Source: an uncultured Alphaproteobacteria bacterium | Lineage (GTDB): Bacteria > Pseudomonadota > Alphaproteobacteria > Rhodobacterales > Rhodobacteraceae | Reading direction: 5' to 3' | NCBI GenBank assembly: GCA_929200295.1 | Contig: CAKMZE010000117.1 | Location: forward strand, 1,906-8,366 | DNA: 6,461 nt | In this document: positions 1 to 6,194 of the stretch, one piece after another | Position numbering within the stretch: the stretch's first letter is position 1 | Layout of the letters: each line of letters begins with the position of its first letter | Made by a program: the position numbers and the translations under genes | The notes under the pieces: model-generated | Seen by the model: the letters and a program-made list of their open reading frames with translations, nothing else | What the model was told of the DNA's origin: nothing | Databases searched by the model: none

Positions 1-1
1 T

Positions 2-229
2 ATCGCCGGTGTGATCGCCTCAGTGATCGGTGCGTTTTATTATCTGCGCATCGTTTACTACATGTATTTCGGCGAGGATAATGAGGGGCTCGATACTGGG
101 CTATCTCCGGTTTTATGGACCACTGCCGTGGTGACAGCGACGATTGTTGCTGTGGCTTGGGCGCCAGGGATTAATCTCTTTGGGATTGAACCGATTGCCG
201 GTGCCGCGGCGGCGTCGCTTGTCAATTAA
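2..229 (+). CDS. nuoN: NADH-quinone oxidoreductase subunit N, C-terminal end (partial)
   Basis: This is the last 75 residues of an antiporter-like membrane subunit of respiratory complex I (NADH:quinone oxidoreductase), which takes part in proton pumping across the inner membrane. The reading frame is open to the left edge, so the gene starts upstream of the window. The visible part has a hydrophobic helix ending in AFYYLRIVYYMYFGE, a motif typical of the NuoN C-terminal region, then a short polar loop, a second hydrophobic segment (about residues 37-55 of the fragment) and an Ala-rich tail ending ASLVN. NuoN is normally the last nuo subunit gene, and the following birA gene fits the usual alphaproteobacterial order. 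The stop codon lies inside the proposed start region of birA. NuoL and NuoM share the fold, but the tail and the birA neighbour favour NuoN. Confidence 0.93.
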   Translation: MAGVIASVIGAFYYLRIVYYMYFGEDNEGLDTGLSPVLWTTAVVTATIVAVAWAPGINLFGIEPIAGAAAASLVN

Positions 230-995
230 ACTGCCAGATGGCTATGGGCATATTGCCCTTGGCCAGACGGATAGCACGCTAGATGAGGCGCGCAGGCGTT
301 TTGCGGCACTCCCCGGCCCCACATGGATCACAGCAACCCAGCAAACCGCTGCACGTGGCCGCAGGGGGCGCGTTTGGCAAATGCCTGCTGGAAATTTCGC
401 AGCAACGCTTGTTCTGACGTGTTCTCAAGAAGACGCTGCTTTACGGTCTTTCGTTGCCGCACTTGCACTATATGAAACCTGTGTTGAGATCACGGGCAAT
501 GGGGCATCGCTGGCCTTGAAGTGGCCAAATGATGTACTGCTGAATGAGGGCAAGCTAGCGGGTATCTTGCTTGAAGGGGTAAACCAAGCCCCGCATCGCT
601 TTGGTTTGGCGATTGGGATCGGGGTGAACCTTGCCACCGCACCTGAGGCAAGTGAGCTTGAACCGCTGGCCTTGCCCCCTGTCAGCCTAGCTGAAAACTG
701 CGGTGTGAGCATATCGCCTGTGCTGTTTCTAGAGCATCTGGCAAAACATTACGCGGTATATGAAGAGCAGCTTTGCACCCATGGGTTTGCAGCTATTCGC
801 CGCGCATGGCTCGCACGGGCGGCGCGCGTTGGGCAGCGGATCACAGCGCGCTTACCCCAAGAAGACATAACAGGCGTATTTGAAACCATTGATGATGCAG
901 GCTGCATGATCTTACAAACCCCGCAAGGGTCGCGTAAAATTGCAGCAGGCGATATTTATTTCGAAAGGGAGATGATCCATGCTTCTGGCGATTGA
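219..995 (+). CDS. birA: Biotin--[acetyl-CoA-carboxylase] ligase (monofunctional BirA)
   Basis: This cytoplasmic enzyme activates biotin with ATP to biotinyl-AMP and attaches it to a lysine of biotin-dependent carboxylases. Motifs seen, numbered from the TTG at 219: TDST (17-20), the biotinyl-AMP loop ARGRRGR (45-51), KWPND (101-105), KLAGIL with the conserved Lys112, and GIGVNL (133-138), followed by a small C-terminal domain. At 258 residues it has no N-terminal helix-turn-helix, so it should be a ligase only and not a biotin repressor. The TTG start at 219 gives the usual N-terminus (SIKLPDGYG...) and family length, and overlaps nuoN by 11 bp. Upstream in-frame starts (GTG 201, TTG 144) would add a very basic stretch that is only the out-of-frame reading of nuoN. 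No good Shine-Dalgarno precedes 219, so translation probably depends on coupling to nuoN. The first Gly of the classical GRGRRG loop is Ala here. The 3' end overlaps coaX by 17 bp. Confidence 0.92.
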   Translation: MSIKLPDGYGHIALGQTDSTLDEARRRFAALPGPTWITATQQTAARGRRGRVWQMPAGNFAATLVLTCSQEDAALRSFVAALALYETCVEITGNGASLALKWPNDVLLNEGKLAGILLEGVNQAPHRFGLAIGIGVNLATAPEASELEPLALPPVSLAENCGVSISPVLFLEHLAKHYAVYEEQLCTHGFAAIRRAWLARAARVGQRITARLPQEDITGVFETIDDAGCMILQTPQGSRKIAAGDIYFEREMIHASGD

Positions 996-1749
996 TTGCG
1001 GGAATACGAATACGGTCTTTTCGATCTGGGGTGGGAATGAATGGATCGCCACATGGCGCACCTCAACCGAATGGCAACGCACAGCGGATCAATATTATGT
1101 CTGGCTGTCCAGCCTGATGCGGTTTCAGAACCTTGATGTGCAGATTGACGAGGTGATTGTGTCATCAACTGTACCGCGGGTGGTATTTAACCTACGGGTC
1201 CTCTCGGATCGTTACTTTAACTGCCGCCCACTGGTGGTGGGCAAATCAGATTGTGCCTTGCCTGCCGCGCCACGGGTCGATGCGGGTACGCAAGTGGGCC
1301 CTGACAGATTGGTCAATGCCGCGGGCGCATATGATCGACATGGGGGTGATTTGATCGTCGTCGATTTTGGCACAGCAACCACGTTCGATGTTGTGGCCAG
1401 TGACGGCGCTTATATCGGCGGGGTCATCGCACCCGGCGTCAACCTGTCACTCGAGGCATTACATAACGCGGCTGCCGCACTGCCACATGTGGATATTAGC
1501 AAACCGCAGGCCGTGATTGGCACCAACACTGTGGCCTGCATGCAATCGGGTGTCTTTTGGGGTTACATTGGGCTGGTGCGTGAGATATGCGCCCGGATCA
1601 AGGCAGAGCGTGGTGTGCCGATGCGCATCATCGCAACGGGTGGTCTTGCGCCGCTTTTCCAGCAGGCAGAGAACCTCTTTGATGCCTTTGAAGACGATTT
1701 AACAATGCACGGGCTGACCGTGATACATGCGTATAACAAGGATCTCTGA
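979..1749 (+). CDS. coaX: Type III pantothenate kinase
   Basis: CoaX phosphorylates pantothenate to 4'-phosphopantothenate with ATP, the first step of coenzyme A synthesis, in the cytoplasm. The 256-residue length is normal for the family. Motifs of the ASKHA-fold type III enzymes are visible: the N-terminal phosphate loop DCGNTN (6-11), GPDR (107-110) of the pantothenate site, DFGTATT (119-125) with the catalytic-type Asp, GGVIAPG (137-143), and a C-terminal ATGG (219-222). The ATG at 979 is preceded by a strong Shine-Dalgarno, AAAGGGAG at 964-971, with 7-nt spacing inside the end of birA. The gene overlaps birA by 17 bp and its stop directly abuts the rnj ATG. The nuoN-birA-coaX-rnj arrangement suggests co-transcription with the respiratory operon. 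Nothing looks broken. Confidence 0.95.
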   Translation: MLLAIDCGNTNTVFSIWGGNEWIATWRTSTEWQRTADQYYVWLSSLMRFQNLDVQIDEVIVSSTVPRVVFNLRVLSDRYFNCRPLVVGKSDCALPAAPRVDAGTQVGPDRLVNAAGAYDRHGGDLIVVDFGTATTFDVVASDGAYIGGVIAPGVNLSLEALHNAAAALPHVDISKPQAVIGTNTVACMQSGVFWGYIGLVREICARIKAERGVPMRIIATGGLAPLFQQAENLFDAFEDDLTMHGLTVIHAYNKDL

Positions 1750-3429
1750 ATGGGCTCTGCAAAAGCGGCTGATCGCCTGATTTACCTCGCACTCGGTGGT
1801 GCTGGCGAAATAGGTATGAATGCTTATGTCTATGGCTACGGCACACCCGGTCAAGAGCGGCTGATCGTTGTTGATCTTGGCGTGACATTTCCAGACATGG
1901 ACACAACGCCGGGCGTTGATCTTATCCTGCCTGATATTGCCTGGTTGATTGAGCGGAAATCGCAGATCGAGGCGATCTTTATCACCCACGCCCATGAAGA
2001 CCACATCGGCGCGATTGGTCATTTTTGGGAGAGTCTCGGCGCGCCAGTTTACGCGCGGCCCTTTACGGCGAATATTGCGCGGCGCAAATTGGCAGAACAT
2101 GGCCAACCCGAAAATGTCGTGACCGTCGTTGAACCCTATCCGCAGATGATCGATTGTGGGCCGTTCCAAGTGTCATACTTGCCGATCTCGCATTCTATTC
2201 CAGAAAGTGCCGGACTATTAATCGACACCCCAGATGGGCGTGTACTGCATTCTGGTGACTTCAAGATCGATCTTACACCGGGTGTTGGCGATCCATTTAG
2301 TGCAGCCCTTTGGGAAGAGGTGTCAAAGAGCGGTGTTAAGGCGCTGGTTTGTGACAGTACGAATGTATTCTCGCATGTCCCCGGGCGGTCAGAGGCAACG
2401 ATTGCAGAGCCGATTGCAGAGCTGATGAAAGATGCAGGCGGCATGGTTGTTGCGACAACCTTTGCCTCAAACATCGCGCGTTTGCGGACCCTTGCACATG
2501 CCGCTGTTGCGGCAGGACGGTCTGTGTGCCTGTTGGGGCGATCGATGCGCCGTATGGTTGACGCAGCAACCGAGGTCGGTTTGCTGACAGATTTCCCCAG
2601 CACGATATCGCCAGAGGATGCATTGGACGTGCCGCGTGAAAACCTCATGCTTCTTGTCACAGGGTCACAAGGAGAGCGCCGCGCGGCCTCGGCCCAATTG
2701 GCAAATGGGAAATACCTCGGGCTTAGCCTGAAAGAGGGGGATATGTTTCTGTTTTCCTCAAAAACGATCCCGGGGAATGAACGTGGCGTGATCCGTATCA
2801 TGAACCAATTATCTGAATTGGGGGTCGATGTGATTGATGATGCTCAAGGGGCATATCATGTGTCGGGTCATGCGAACCGCCCGGACCTTGAGACCCTGCA
2901 TCAGATCGTGAAGCCGCAAATCCTGATCCCGATGCACGGTGAGCATCGGCATTTGCGCGAGCACGTAAAACTAGGCGCTGCCAGTGGATTAAGCGGGATT
3001 GTTGCGGTAAATGGCATGATGATTGATCTGTCAGGAAATCAGGCAACTGTGGCAGAGTATATTGAGACAGGCCGCCGTTATGTCGATGGGTCTGTGCAAG
3101 TCGGCCAGTTTGATGGGATTGTTCGCAATCGCATTCGTATGGCGCTCAACGGGCAGATCATCATTACGCTGATACTCGATGAAAATGACGAACCCTTGGG
3201 CGATCCTTGGTGTGAGGTCTCAGGTCTTGCTGAAACTGGGCAAAGCAATGCCAGCCTTGTTGAGGTGATCGAAGAAGACCTTAGCCAGTTTTTAGGCCGC
3301 GCAAAGCCAAAGACGTTGCGGGACGATGTGGCCTTGGAAAAAGAGCTAAAATCGATTGCGCGGCGGTCCGCGCAAGCCGAGATTGGCAAAAAGCCAGAGG
3401 TCATCGTGATCGTGTCACGTCTGGCTTAA
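1750..3429 (+). CDS. rnj: Ribonuclease J (metallo-beta-lactamase / beta-CASP RNase)
   Basis: RNase J is a zinc-dependent 5'-to-3' exoribonuclease and endoribonuclease acting in mRNA decay and rRNA 5'-end maturation; in alphaproteobacteria it is known to trim 23S rRNA. The 559-residue protein carries the full signature: an N-terminal LGGAGEIGMN strand (15-24), the metal motif HAHEDH (80-85), His148 in PISHSIPES, Asp170 in HSGDFKID, then the beta-CASP domain with CDSTN (201-205) and VTGSQGE (303-309), VSGHA with His374, and PMHGEHRH (394-401), followed by a C-terminal domain of about 110 residues. The ATG sits immediately after the coaX TGA, with AAGGA at 1738-1742 as ribosome binding site (7-nt spacing). 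It is the last gene of the + strand cluster and converges on rhlE, with 9 bp between the two stop codons. All catalytic residues I can place are intact. Confidence 0.96.
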   Translation: MGSAKAADRLIYLALGGAGEIGMNAYVYGYGTPGQERLIVVDLGVTFPDMDTTPGVDLILPDIAWLIERKSQIEAIFITHAHEDHIGAIGHFWESLGAPVYARPFTANIARRKLAEHGQPENVVTVVEPYPQMIDCGPFQVSYLPISHSIPESAGLLIDTPDGRVLHSGDFKIDLTPGVGDPFSAALWEEVSKSGVKALVCDSTNVFSHVPGRSEATIAEPIAELMKDAGGMVVATTFASNIARLRTLAHAAVAAGRSVCLLGRSMRRMVDAATEVGLLTDFPSTISPEDALDVPRENLMLLVTGSQGERRAASAQLANGKYLGLSLKEGDMFLFSSKTIPGNERGVIRIMNQLSELGVDVIDDAQGAYHVSGHANRPDLETLHQIVKPQILIPMHGEHRHLREHVKLGAASGLSGIVAVNGMMIDLSGNQATVAEYIETGRRYVDGSVQVGQFDGIVRNRIRMALNGQIIITLILDENDEPLGDPWCEVSGLAETGQSNASLVEVIEEDLSQFLGRAKPKTLRDDVALEKELKSIARRSAQAEIGKKPEVIVIVSRLA

Positions 3430-3438
3430 AGTGCAGAC

Positions 3439-4893
3439 CTAGATTTTGGTGCGCTCACCAAAGCTGAGTGCGATAAACGCCGGTGTATCCTCACCAAGAC
3501 CAACAATCGTGTTTTTCTCTTGTTGTCTTTGGTTGCGGTGATTGCCGCGCGGCTCTTGGCGCTTTGGCTGACTTTGCTTTTGCGGCTTATCCTGCGGGGA
3601 TGCTTCAGAAACTGTGGTGGCCTTCTCTTCTTTCGCGGCCTTCTCAGGCTTTGGCTCAGATTTCCGACGTGATCCGCCGCGACTACGCTTGGGCTTTTCG
3701 TCTTGGGCGGGCTGCGCTTGTTCTGTGTTTTCAGCGGTGGCTTGCTCAATGGGGTTTTCCAACCGTGGAATTTCCATCGCAACAAGCTGCTCTACAGCAG
3801 CAAAGTTTTTCTCATCGCGGGGGTTACAGATCATAATCGCGGTGCCTTTGCGGCCCGCGCGGCCTGTGCGGCCAATCCGGTGAACGTAGTCCTCGGCATG
3901 GGATGGGACGTCAAAGTTAAACACATGGCTCACAGCAGGGATATCAAGCCCACGTGCGGCTACGTCAGAGGCGATAAGGAATTGTAGCGTCCCCTCACGA
4001 AAACCATCAAGCGTTTTCATCCGCTGCGATTGTTCGAGATCGCCGTGAATAGGCGCTGCGTTATAGCCGTATTTTTTCAGTGACTTCGCAGTAATATCCA
4101 CATCAGACTTACGGTTGCAAAAAATGATCGCATTTGTGCAGCCCTCACCCTGATCGTCGATCAAACGCCGCAAAAGTTTGCGCTTTTCACTGCCTTCACG
4201 GTCTTTCCGGCTGGCCTTAAACATCACCACACCTTGGGTGATGTTTTCTGATGTGGTGGCAGCGCGGGCCACCTCGATCTTTGACGGGGCAGATAGGAAT
4301 GTATTGGTGATCCGTTCAATCTCAGGCGCCATTGTCGCTGAGAAAAACAGTGTTTGTCGGGTAAAAGGGGTCTTTTTAAAGATCTCTTCGATATCGGGAA
4401 TAAAGCCCATGTCGAGCATCCGGTCGGCTTCGTCGACGACCATGATCTTGACGTCTGAAAGGATCAGTTTACCGCGTTCAAAATGGTCGAGCAAACGGCC
4501 CGGTGTGGCGATCAAGACGTCCACGCCCTTATCAATCAGCACATCCTGTTCTTTAAACGAGACGCCACCGATCAGTAGTGCTTTGCTCAGCTTGGTGTAT
4601 TTGGCGTAGGCGTCAAAGTTTTCGGCAACCTGTGCGGCAAGCTCGCGGGTGGGCGCGAGCACAAGAGACCGTGGCATCCGCGCACGTGCGCGACCACGCC
4701 CTAAAAGTGTAATCATCGGCAGCGTGAAGGCGGCAGTTTTGCCTGTTCCGGTCTGGGCAATACCCAAAACATCCTTGCCTTCTAATGCGGGAACAATCGC
4801 GCCTGCCTGAATGGGTGTTGGCGTATCATAGCCGGTTTCGGCAATCGCCTTGAGAACCTTTTTATCGAGGTTCAAATCAGTAAATTTTGTCAT
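3439..4893 (-). CDS. rhlE: DEAD-box ATP-dependent RNA helicase, RhlE type
   Basis: This is a cytoplasmic ATP-dependent RNA helicase expected to remodel structured RNA in ribosome assembly or mRNA decay. All core motifs are present in order: Q motif (Phe4, Gln28), motif I AQTGTGKT (46-53), Ia PTRELA (81-86), GG (109-110), Ib TPGR (130-133), II DEAD (154-157), III SAT (185-187), IV IIFCNRK (256-262), V ARGLDIP (313-319) and VI HRIGRTGR (338-345). After the core, residues about 381-462 form a charged low-complexity tail rich in Lys, Arg, Glu and Gln, probably disordered and RNA-binding. The extreme C-terminus contains VGLGEDTPAFI, which resembles the end of related roseobacter helicases from memory. 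The ATG is supported by GAAAGGG on the minus strand (positions 4898-4904), 4 nt upstream. A promoter and leader lie in the 126-bp gap before it. The helicase class is certain; the RhlE subgroup is inferred from overall resemblance, and the specific cellular role is unknown. Confidence 0.93.
   Translation of the reverse strand: MTKFTDLNLDKKVLKAIAETGYDTPTPIQAGAIVPALEGKDVLGIAQTGTGKTAAFTLPMITLLGRGRARARMPRSLVLAPTRELAAQVAENFDAYAKYTKLSKALLIGGVSFKEQDVLIDKGVDVLIATPGRLLDHFERGKLILSDVKIMVVDEADRMLDMGFIPDIEEIFKKTPFTRQTLFFSATMAPEIERITNTFLSAPSKIEVARAATTSENITQGVVMFKASRKDREGSEKRKLLRRLIDDQGEGCTNAIIFCNRKSDVDITAKSLKKYGYNAAPIHGDLEQSQRMKTLDGFREGTLQFLIASDVAARGLDIPAVSHVFNFDVPSHAEDYVHRIGRTGRAGRKGTAIMICNPRDEKNFAAVEQLVAMEIPRLENPIEQATAENTEQAQPAQDEKPKRSRGGSRRKSEPKPEKAAKEEKATTVSEASPQDKPQKQSQPKRQEPRGNHRNQRQQEKNTIVGLGEDTPAFIALSFGERTKI
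3445..3462. terminator. Perfect hairpin at the convergent rnj/rhlE 3' ends
   Basis: The sequence reads TTTGGTG-CGCT-CACCAAA, a perfect 7-bp stem with a 4-nt loop. It starts 16 nt after the rnj stop and lies within the last codons of rhlE. It could mark or protect the 3' end of the rnj transcript, or act in both directions between the convergent genes. Neither strand shows a clean run of U after the stem, so a canonical Rho-independent terminator is not demonstrated. Part of the symmetry is constrained by the RhlE codons for Phe-Gly-Glu-Arg-Thr-Lys. Confidence 0.35.
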
Positions 4894-4943
4894 GTGGCCC
4901 TTTCAAATTTGCGGCACATTTGACCGCAAGTTTGCACGGCCTG

Positions 4944-4961
4944 TCCGACCGGATTGTCGGA
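4944..4961 (-). promoter_or_regulatory. Small hairpin in the rhlE 5' leader
   Basis: Positions 4944-4949 (tccgac) and 4956-4961 (gtcgga) form a perfect 6-bp GC-rich stem with a 6-nt loop. It lies about 50 nt upstream of the rhlE start codon and just downstream of the predicted promoter, so it would be near the 5' end of the mRNA. Structured leaders are known on some cold-induced helicase mRNAs, but no function can be assigned from sequence alone. Confidence 0.35.
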
Positions 4962-4977
4962 GCTATGGACTGCGTTG

Positions 4978-5006
4978 CGCATAGGGCAATATTACGCAAA
5001 GGTCAA
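4978..5006 (-). promoter_or_regulatory. Predicted sigma-70-type promoter of rhlE
   Basis: On the minus strand a -35 box TTGACC (5001-5006) is followed by a 17-nt spacer and a -10 element TATGCG (4978-4983). The -35 matches the consensus at five of six positions, while the -10 matches at only three. Transcription would start near 4970, giving a leader of about 75 nt. The site lies between the upstream gene's stop (5020) and the rhlE ATG (4893), the expected place for an independent rhlE promoter. Confidence 0.5.
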
Positions 5007-5019
5007 GAAAATCAGCTTT

Positions 5020-5634
5020 TTACAACAAACATGAGGGATGCAGCTGTGGCGCATATCCCGCGCTGAGTACAGAAATTATCGGGTGTGGGGTGAGTACGGT
5101 GACCATTGTTTCTATATTCGCGACAATAGGGGCTTGGTAACCGTTTGCTGTATAGGGGTGTAAACGCTGATTATGCCATAGATACACCTGCTCGCATATT
5201 TCGATAAAAGCACCACTTGGCAGTGTGTTAAGGGGTGACCTGTATGTGATTTTTGCACGTTTTCGGGTAACACGCGACGCGTGTAATGTGCGATCCATGT
5301 CTTTCGCACTTGGGCGTGTCCCTGATACTGTTTCCCATGCGTCAACAAAGCCCGTGTAATCCGCACGTCTGCAATATCCGCAAGGGCGGTGCCCTGCGGC
5401 AAGTGCGACAGCCTCATCCAGAAAAAACAACTCAGTCCAATTGCGCCCTGACATGACAGACCGTTTGCGCCCCTGCCAGTCGAGCGTACAGCAAATCCAT
5501 GCGTGATGTGACCAGCGCGAGGTCCCCAGCGTTTGATCCGCGCGGTGAATAATCCCGCGGTTTCCGGTAAATGTTCCGCGTGCAGAGATGGCAATAATCT
5601 CACCATTTGGTTGCACGCGGTTTTGAAGAGGCAT
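5020..5634 (-). CDS. Conserved uncharacterised protein with Ada-like CxxC segment
   Basis: This 204-residue soluble protein has no predicted signal peptide or membrane segment, so it is probably cytoplasmic. I recognise it as belonging to a conserved, functionally uncharacterised family, but I cannot name one. The most telling segment is residues 77-92, ALAAGHRPCGYCRRAD. It closely resembles the second half of the zinc site of the Ada methyl-phosphotriester domain (ALAAGFRPCKRC in E. coli Ada, from memory). Two further Cys, 48 and 49 (WICC), lie 36 residues before Cys85 and could complete a four-Cys metal site. The rest of Ada (methyltransferase and AraC domains) is absent. The C-terminal part is predicted beta-rich and ends VLSAGYAPQLHPS. 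The ATG is chosen because MPLQNRV begins the recognisable part; a weak AGG lies 8 nt upstream. It follows the lipoprotein gene by 48 bp and is 126 bp ahead of rhlE. A DNA- or nucleic-acid-related role is only an inference. Confidence 0.8.
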   Translation of the reverse strand: MPLQNRVQPNGEIIAISARGTFTGNRGIIHRADQTLGTSRWSHHAWICCTLDWQGRKRSVMSGRNWTELFFLDEAVALAAGHRPCGYCRRADYTGFVDAWETVSGTRPSAKDMDRTLHASRVTRKRAKITYRSPLNTLPSGAFIEICEQVYLWHNQRLHPYTANGYQAPIVANIETMVTVLTPHPIISVLSAGYAPQLHPSCLL

Positions 5635-5682
5635 TTGTTTAACCTGGTCGTCTCAAATTCATGAGGGTCGTGTGATGAAATC

Positions 5683-6129
5683 TTAAATAATTTCACCAGC
5701 GGTTGAATCGTAGCCGCCCCATGTTGTTGTCAGGCTATCGCCGTCTGTCGAGACATCAAAACGGTAGCTCGAATTTTTACGACCTCCAGTCGTGTTGCAT
5801 GGGGGCATGAAACCAGAGGAAACGGTGGTTGTACCATCCCCCTCAGAAGCAACCGAGACAATGCCATGTTCTGTCGTCGTTCCATCGTTGTGCACATCAT
5901 ACATCCGCACACGGATCGTTTGCCCTGCAACAGAATCATGCTGGACTGTCAGGTTTGGCTGCACACTATTACCACCAATGCGCGTGCAGAGGTTATCTTG
6001 GGCCAATGGGGCTATTGTCGCGCCAGATAAGTTGAATTTCGCTGAGGTCATCATGTCTGCTGCTTTGTCAGTCGTTTGGCATGCTGAAAGTGCGGAACAA
6101 AAAACAGCGGTCGTAATAATTTTATTCAT
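5683..6129 (-). CDS. Small predicted lipoprotein, function unknown
   Basis: This is a 148-residue protein with a short lipoprotein signal peptide: positive N-terminus MNK, hydrophobic stretch, and the lipobox LSAC with the lipidated Cys at position 17. The mature part of about 132 residues should be anchored on the periplasmic side of the inner or outer membrane. It is rich in Thr, Ser, Gly and Asp and lacks further hydrophobic segments. It looks like a small beta-sheet domain and contains two other Cys (48 and 111) that could form a disulfide. I do not recognise a family. The ATG is supported by AGGTGA on the minus strand (6134-6139), 4 nt upstream. It lies 65 bp downstream of prfC and 48 bp ahead of the Ada-like gene, so those two may share a transcript, although their functions show no obvious link. 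Confidence 0.75.
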   Translation of the reverse strand: MNKIITTAVFCSALSACQTTDKAADMMTSAKFNLSGATIAPLAQDNLCTRIGGNSVQPNLTVQHDSVAGQTIRVRMYDVHNDGTTTEHGIVSVASEGDGTTTVSSGFMPPCNTTGGRKNSSYRFDVSTDGDSLTTTWGGYDSTAGEII

Positions 6130-6131
6130 AA

Positions 6132-6178
6132 GTTCACCTATAAAGTTAGTTTCTATAGTGTAAAAACCTAGGGTGAAC
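6132..6178. repeat. Inverted repeat flanking the lipoprotein gene start region
   Basis: The arms GTTCACCTA (6132-6140) and TAGGGTGAAC (6169-6178) are complementary apart from one extra G in the right arm, with 28 nt between them. The arm nearer the gene contains its Shine-Dalgarno, AGGTGA on the minus strand. The far arm falls in the predicted promoter spacer. This could be a split operator. If transcription starts further upstream, it could instead be an mRNA stem that hides the ribosome binding site. Confidence 0.4.
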
Positions 6179-6193
6179 CTTTCATTCTGTCAA
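6165..6193 (-). promoter_or_regulatory. Possible promoter of the lipoprotein gene
   Basis: A perfect -35 hexamer TTGACA lies on the minus strand at 6188-6193, directly after the prfC stop codon. A weak -10, TAGGTT (6165-6170), follows at the ideal 17-nt spacing; it keeps the three most conserved positions (T, A and the final T). Transcription would start near 6158, about 29 nt ahead of the ATG. The other TA-rich candidates downstream (TACACT, TATAGA) lack a properly spaced -35. Confidence 0.4.
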
Positions 6194-6194
6194 A

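Noticed and set aside
144..218. N-terminal extension of BirA from the TTG at 144
   Set aside because: It encodes a basic, Leu/Arg-rich stretch that is the shifted reading of nuoN, and it would make BirA longer than its family.
263..269. Loss of Gly in the BirA biotinyl-AMP loop as a sign of inactivity (window position approximate for the motif's gene)
   Set aside because: The Ala-for-Gly change at the start of the GRGRRG loop is, from memory, common in related alphaproteobacterial BirA proteins, and the Arg residues that matter are kept.
2136..2801. A 221-residue open frame antisense to rnj
   Set aside because: The composition is typical of the reverse reading of a coding gene, and rnj has full catalytic motifs across the same span.
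3419..3438. GTCTG / CAGAC hairpin across the rnj stop codon
   Set aside because: The stem is 5 bp with a 10-nt loop and no U-tract; the adjacent 7-bp hairpin at 3445-3462 is much stronger.
5676..5695. Inverted repeat TGAAAT / ATTTCA around the lipoprotein stop codon as a terminator
   Set aside because: The stem is only 6 bp and AT-rich with an 8-nt loop and no following U-tract, so it is weak and may be chance.
5112..5696. A 194-residue open frame on the minus strand overlapping the Ada-like gene
   Set aside because: It lies in another frame of a gene with recognisable conserved sequence, and its translation shows no domain or credible start context.
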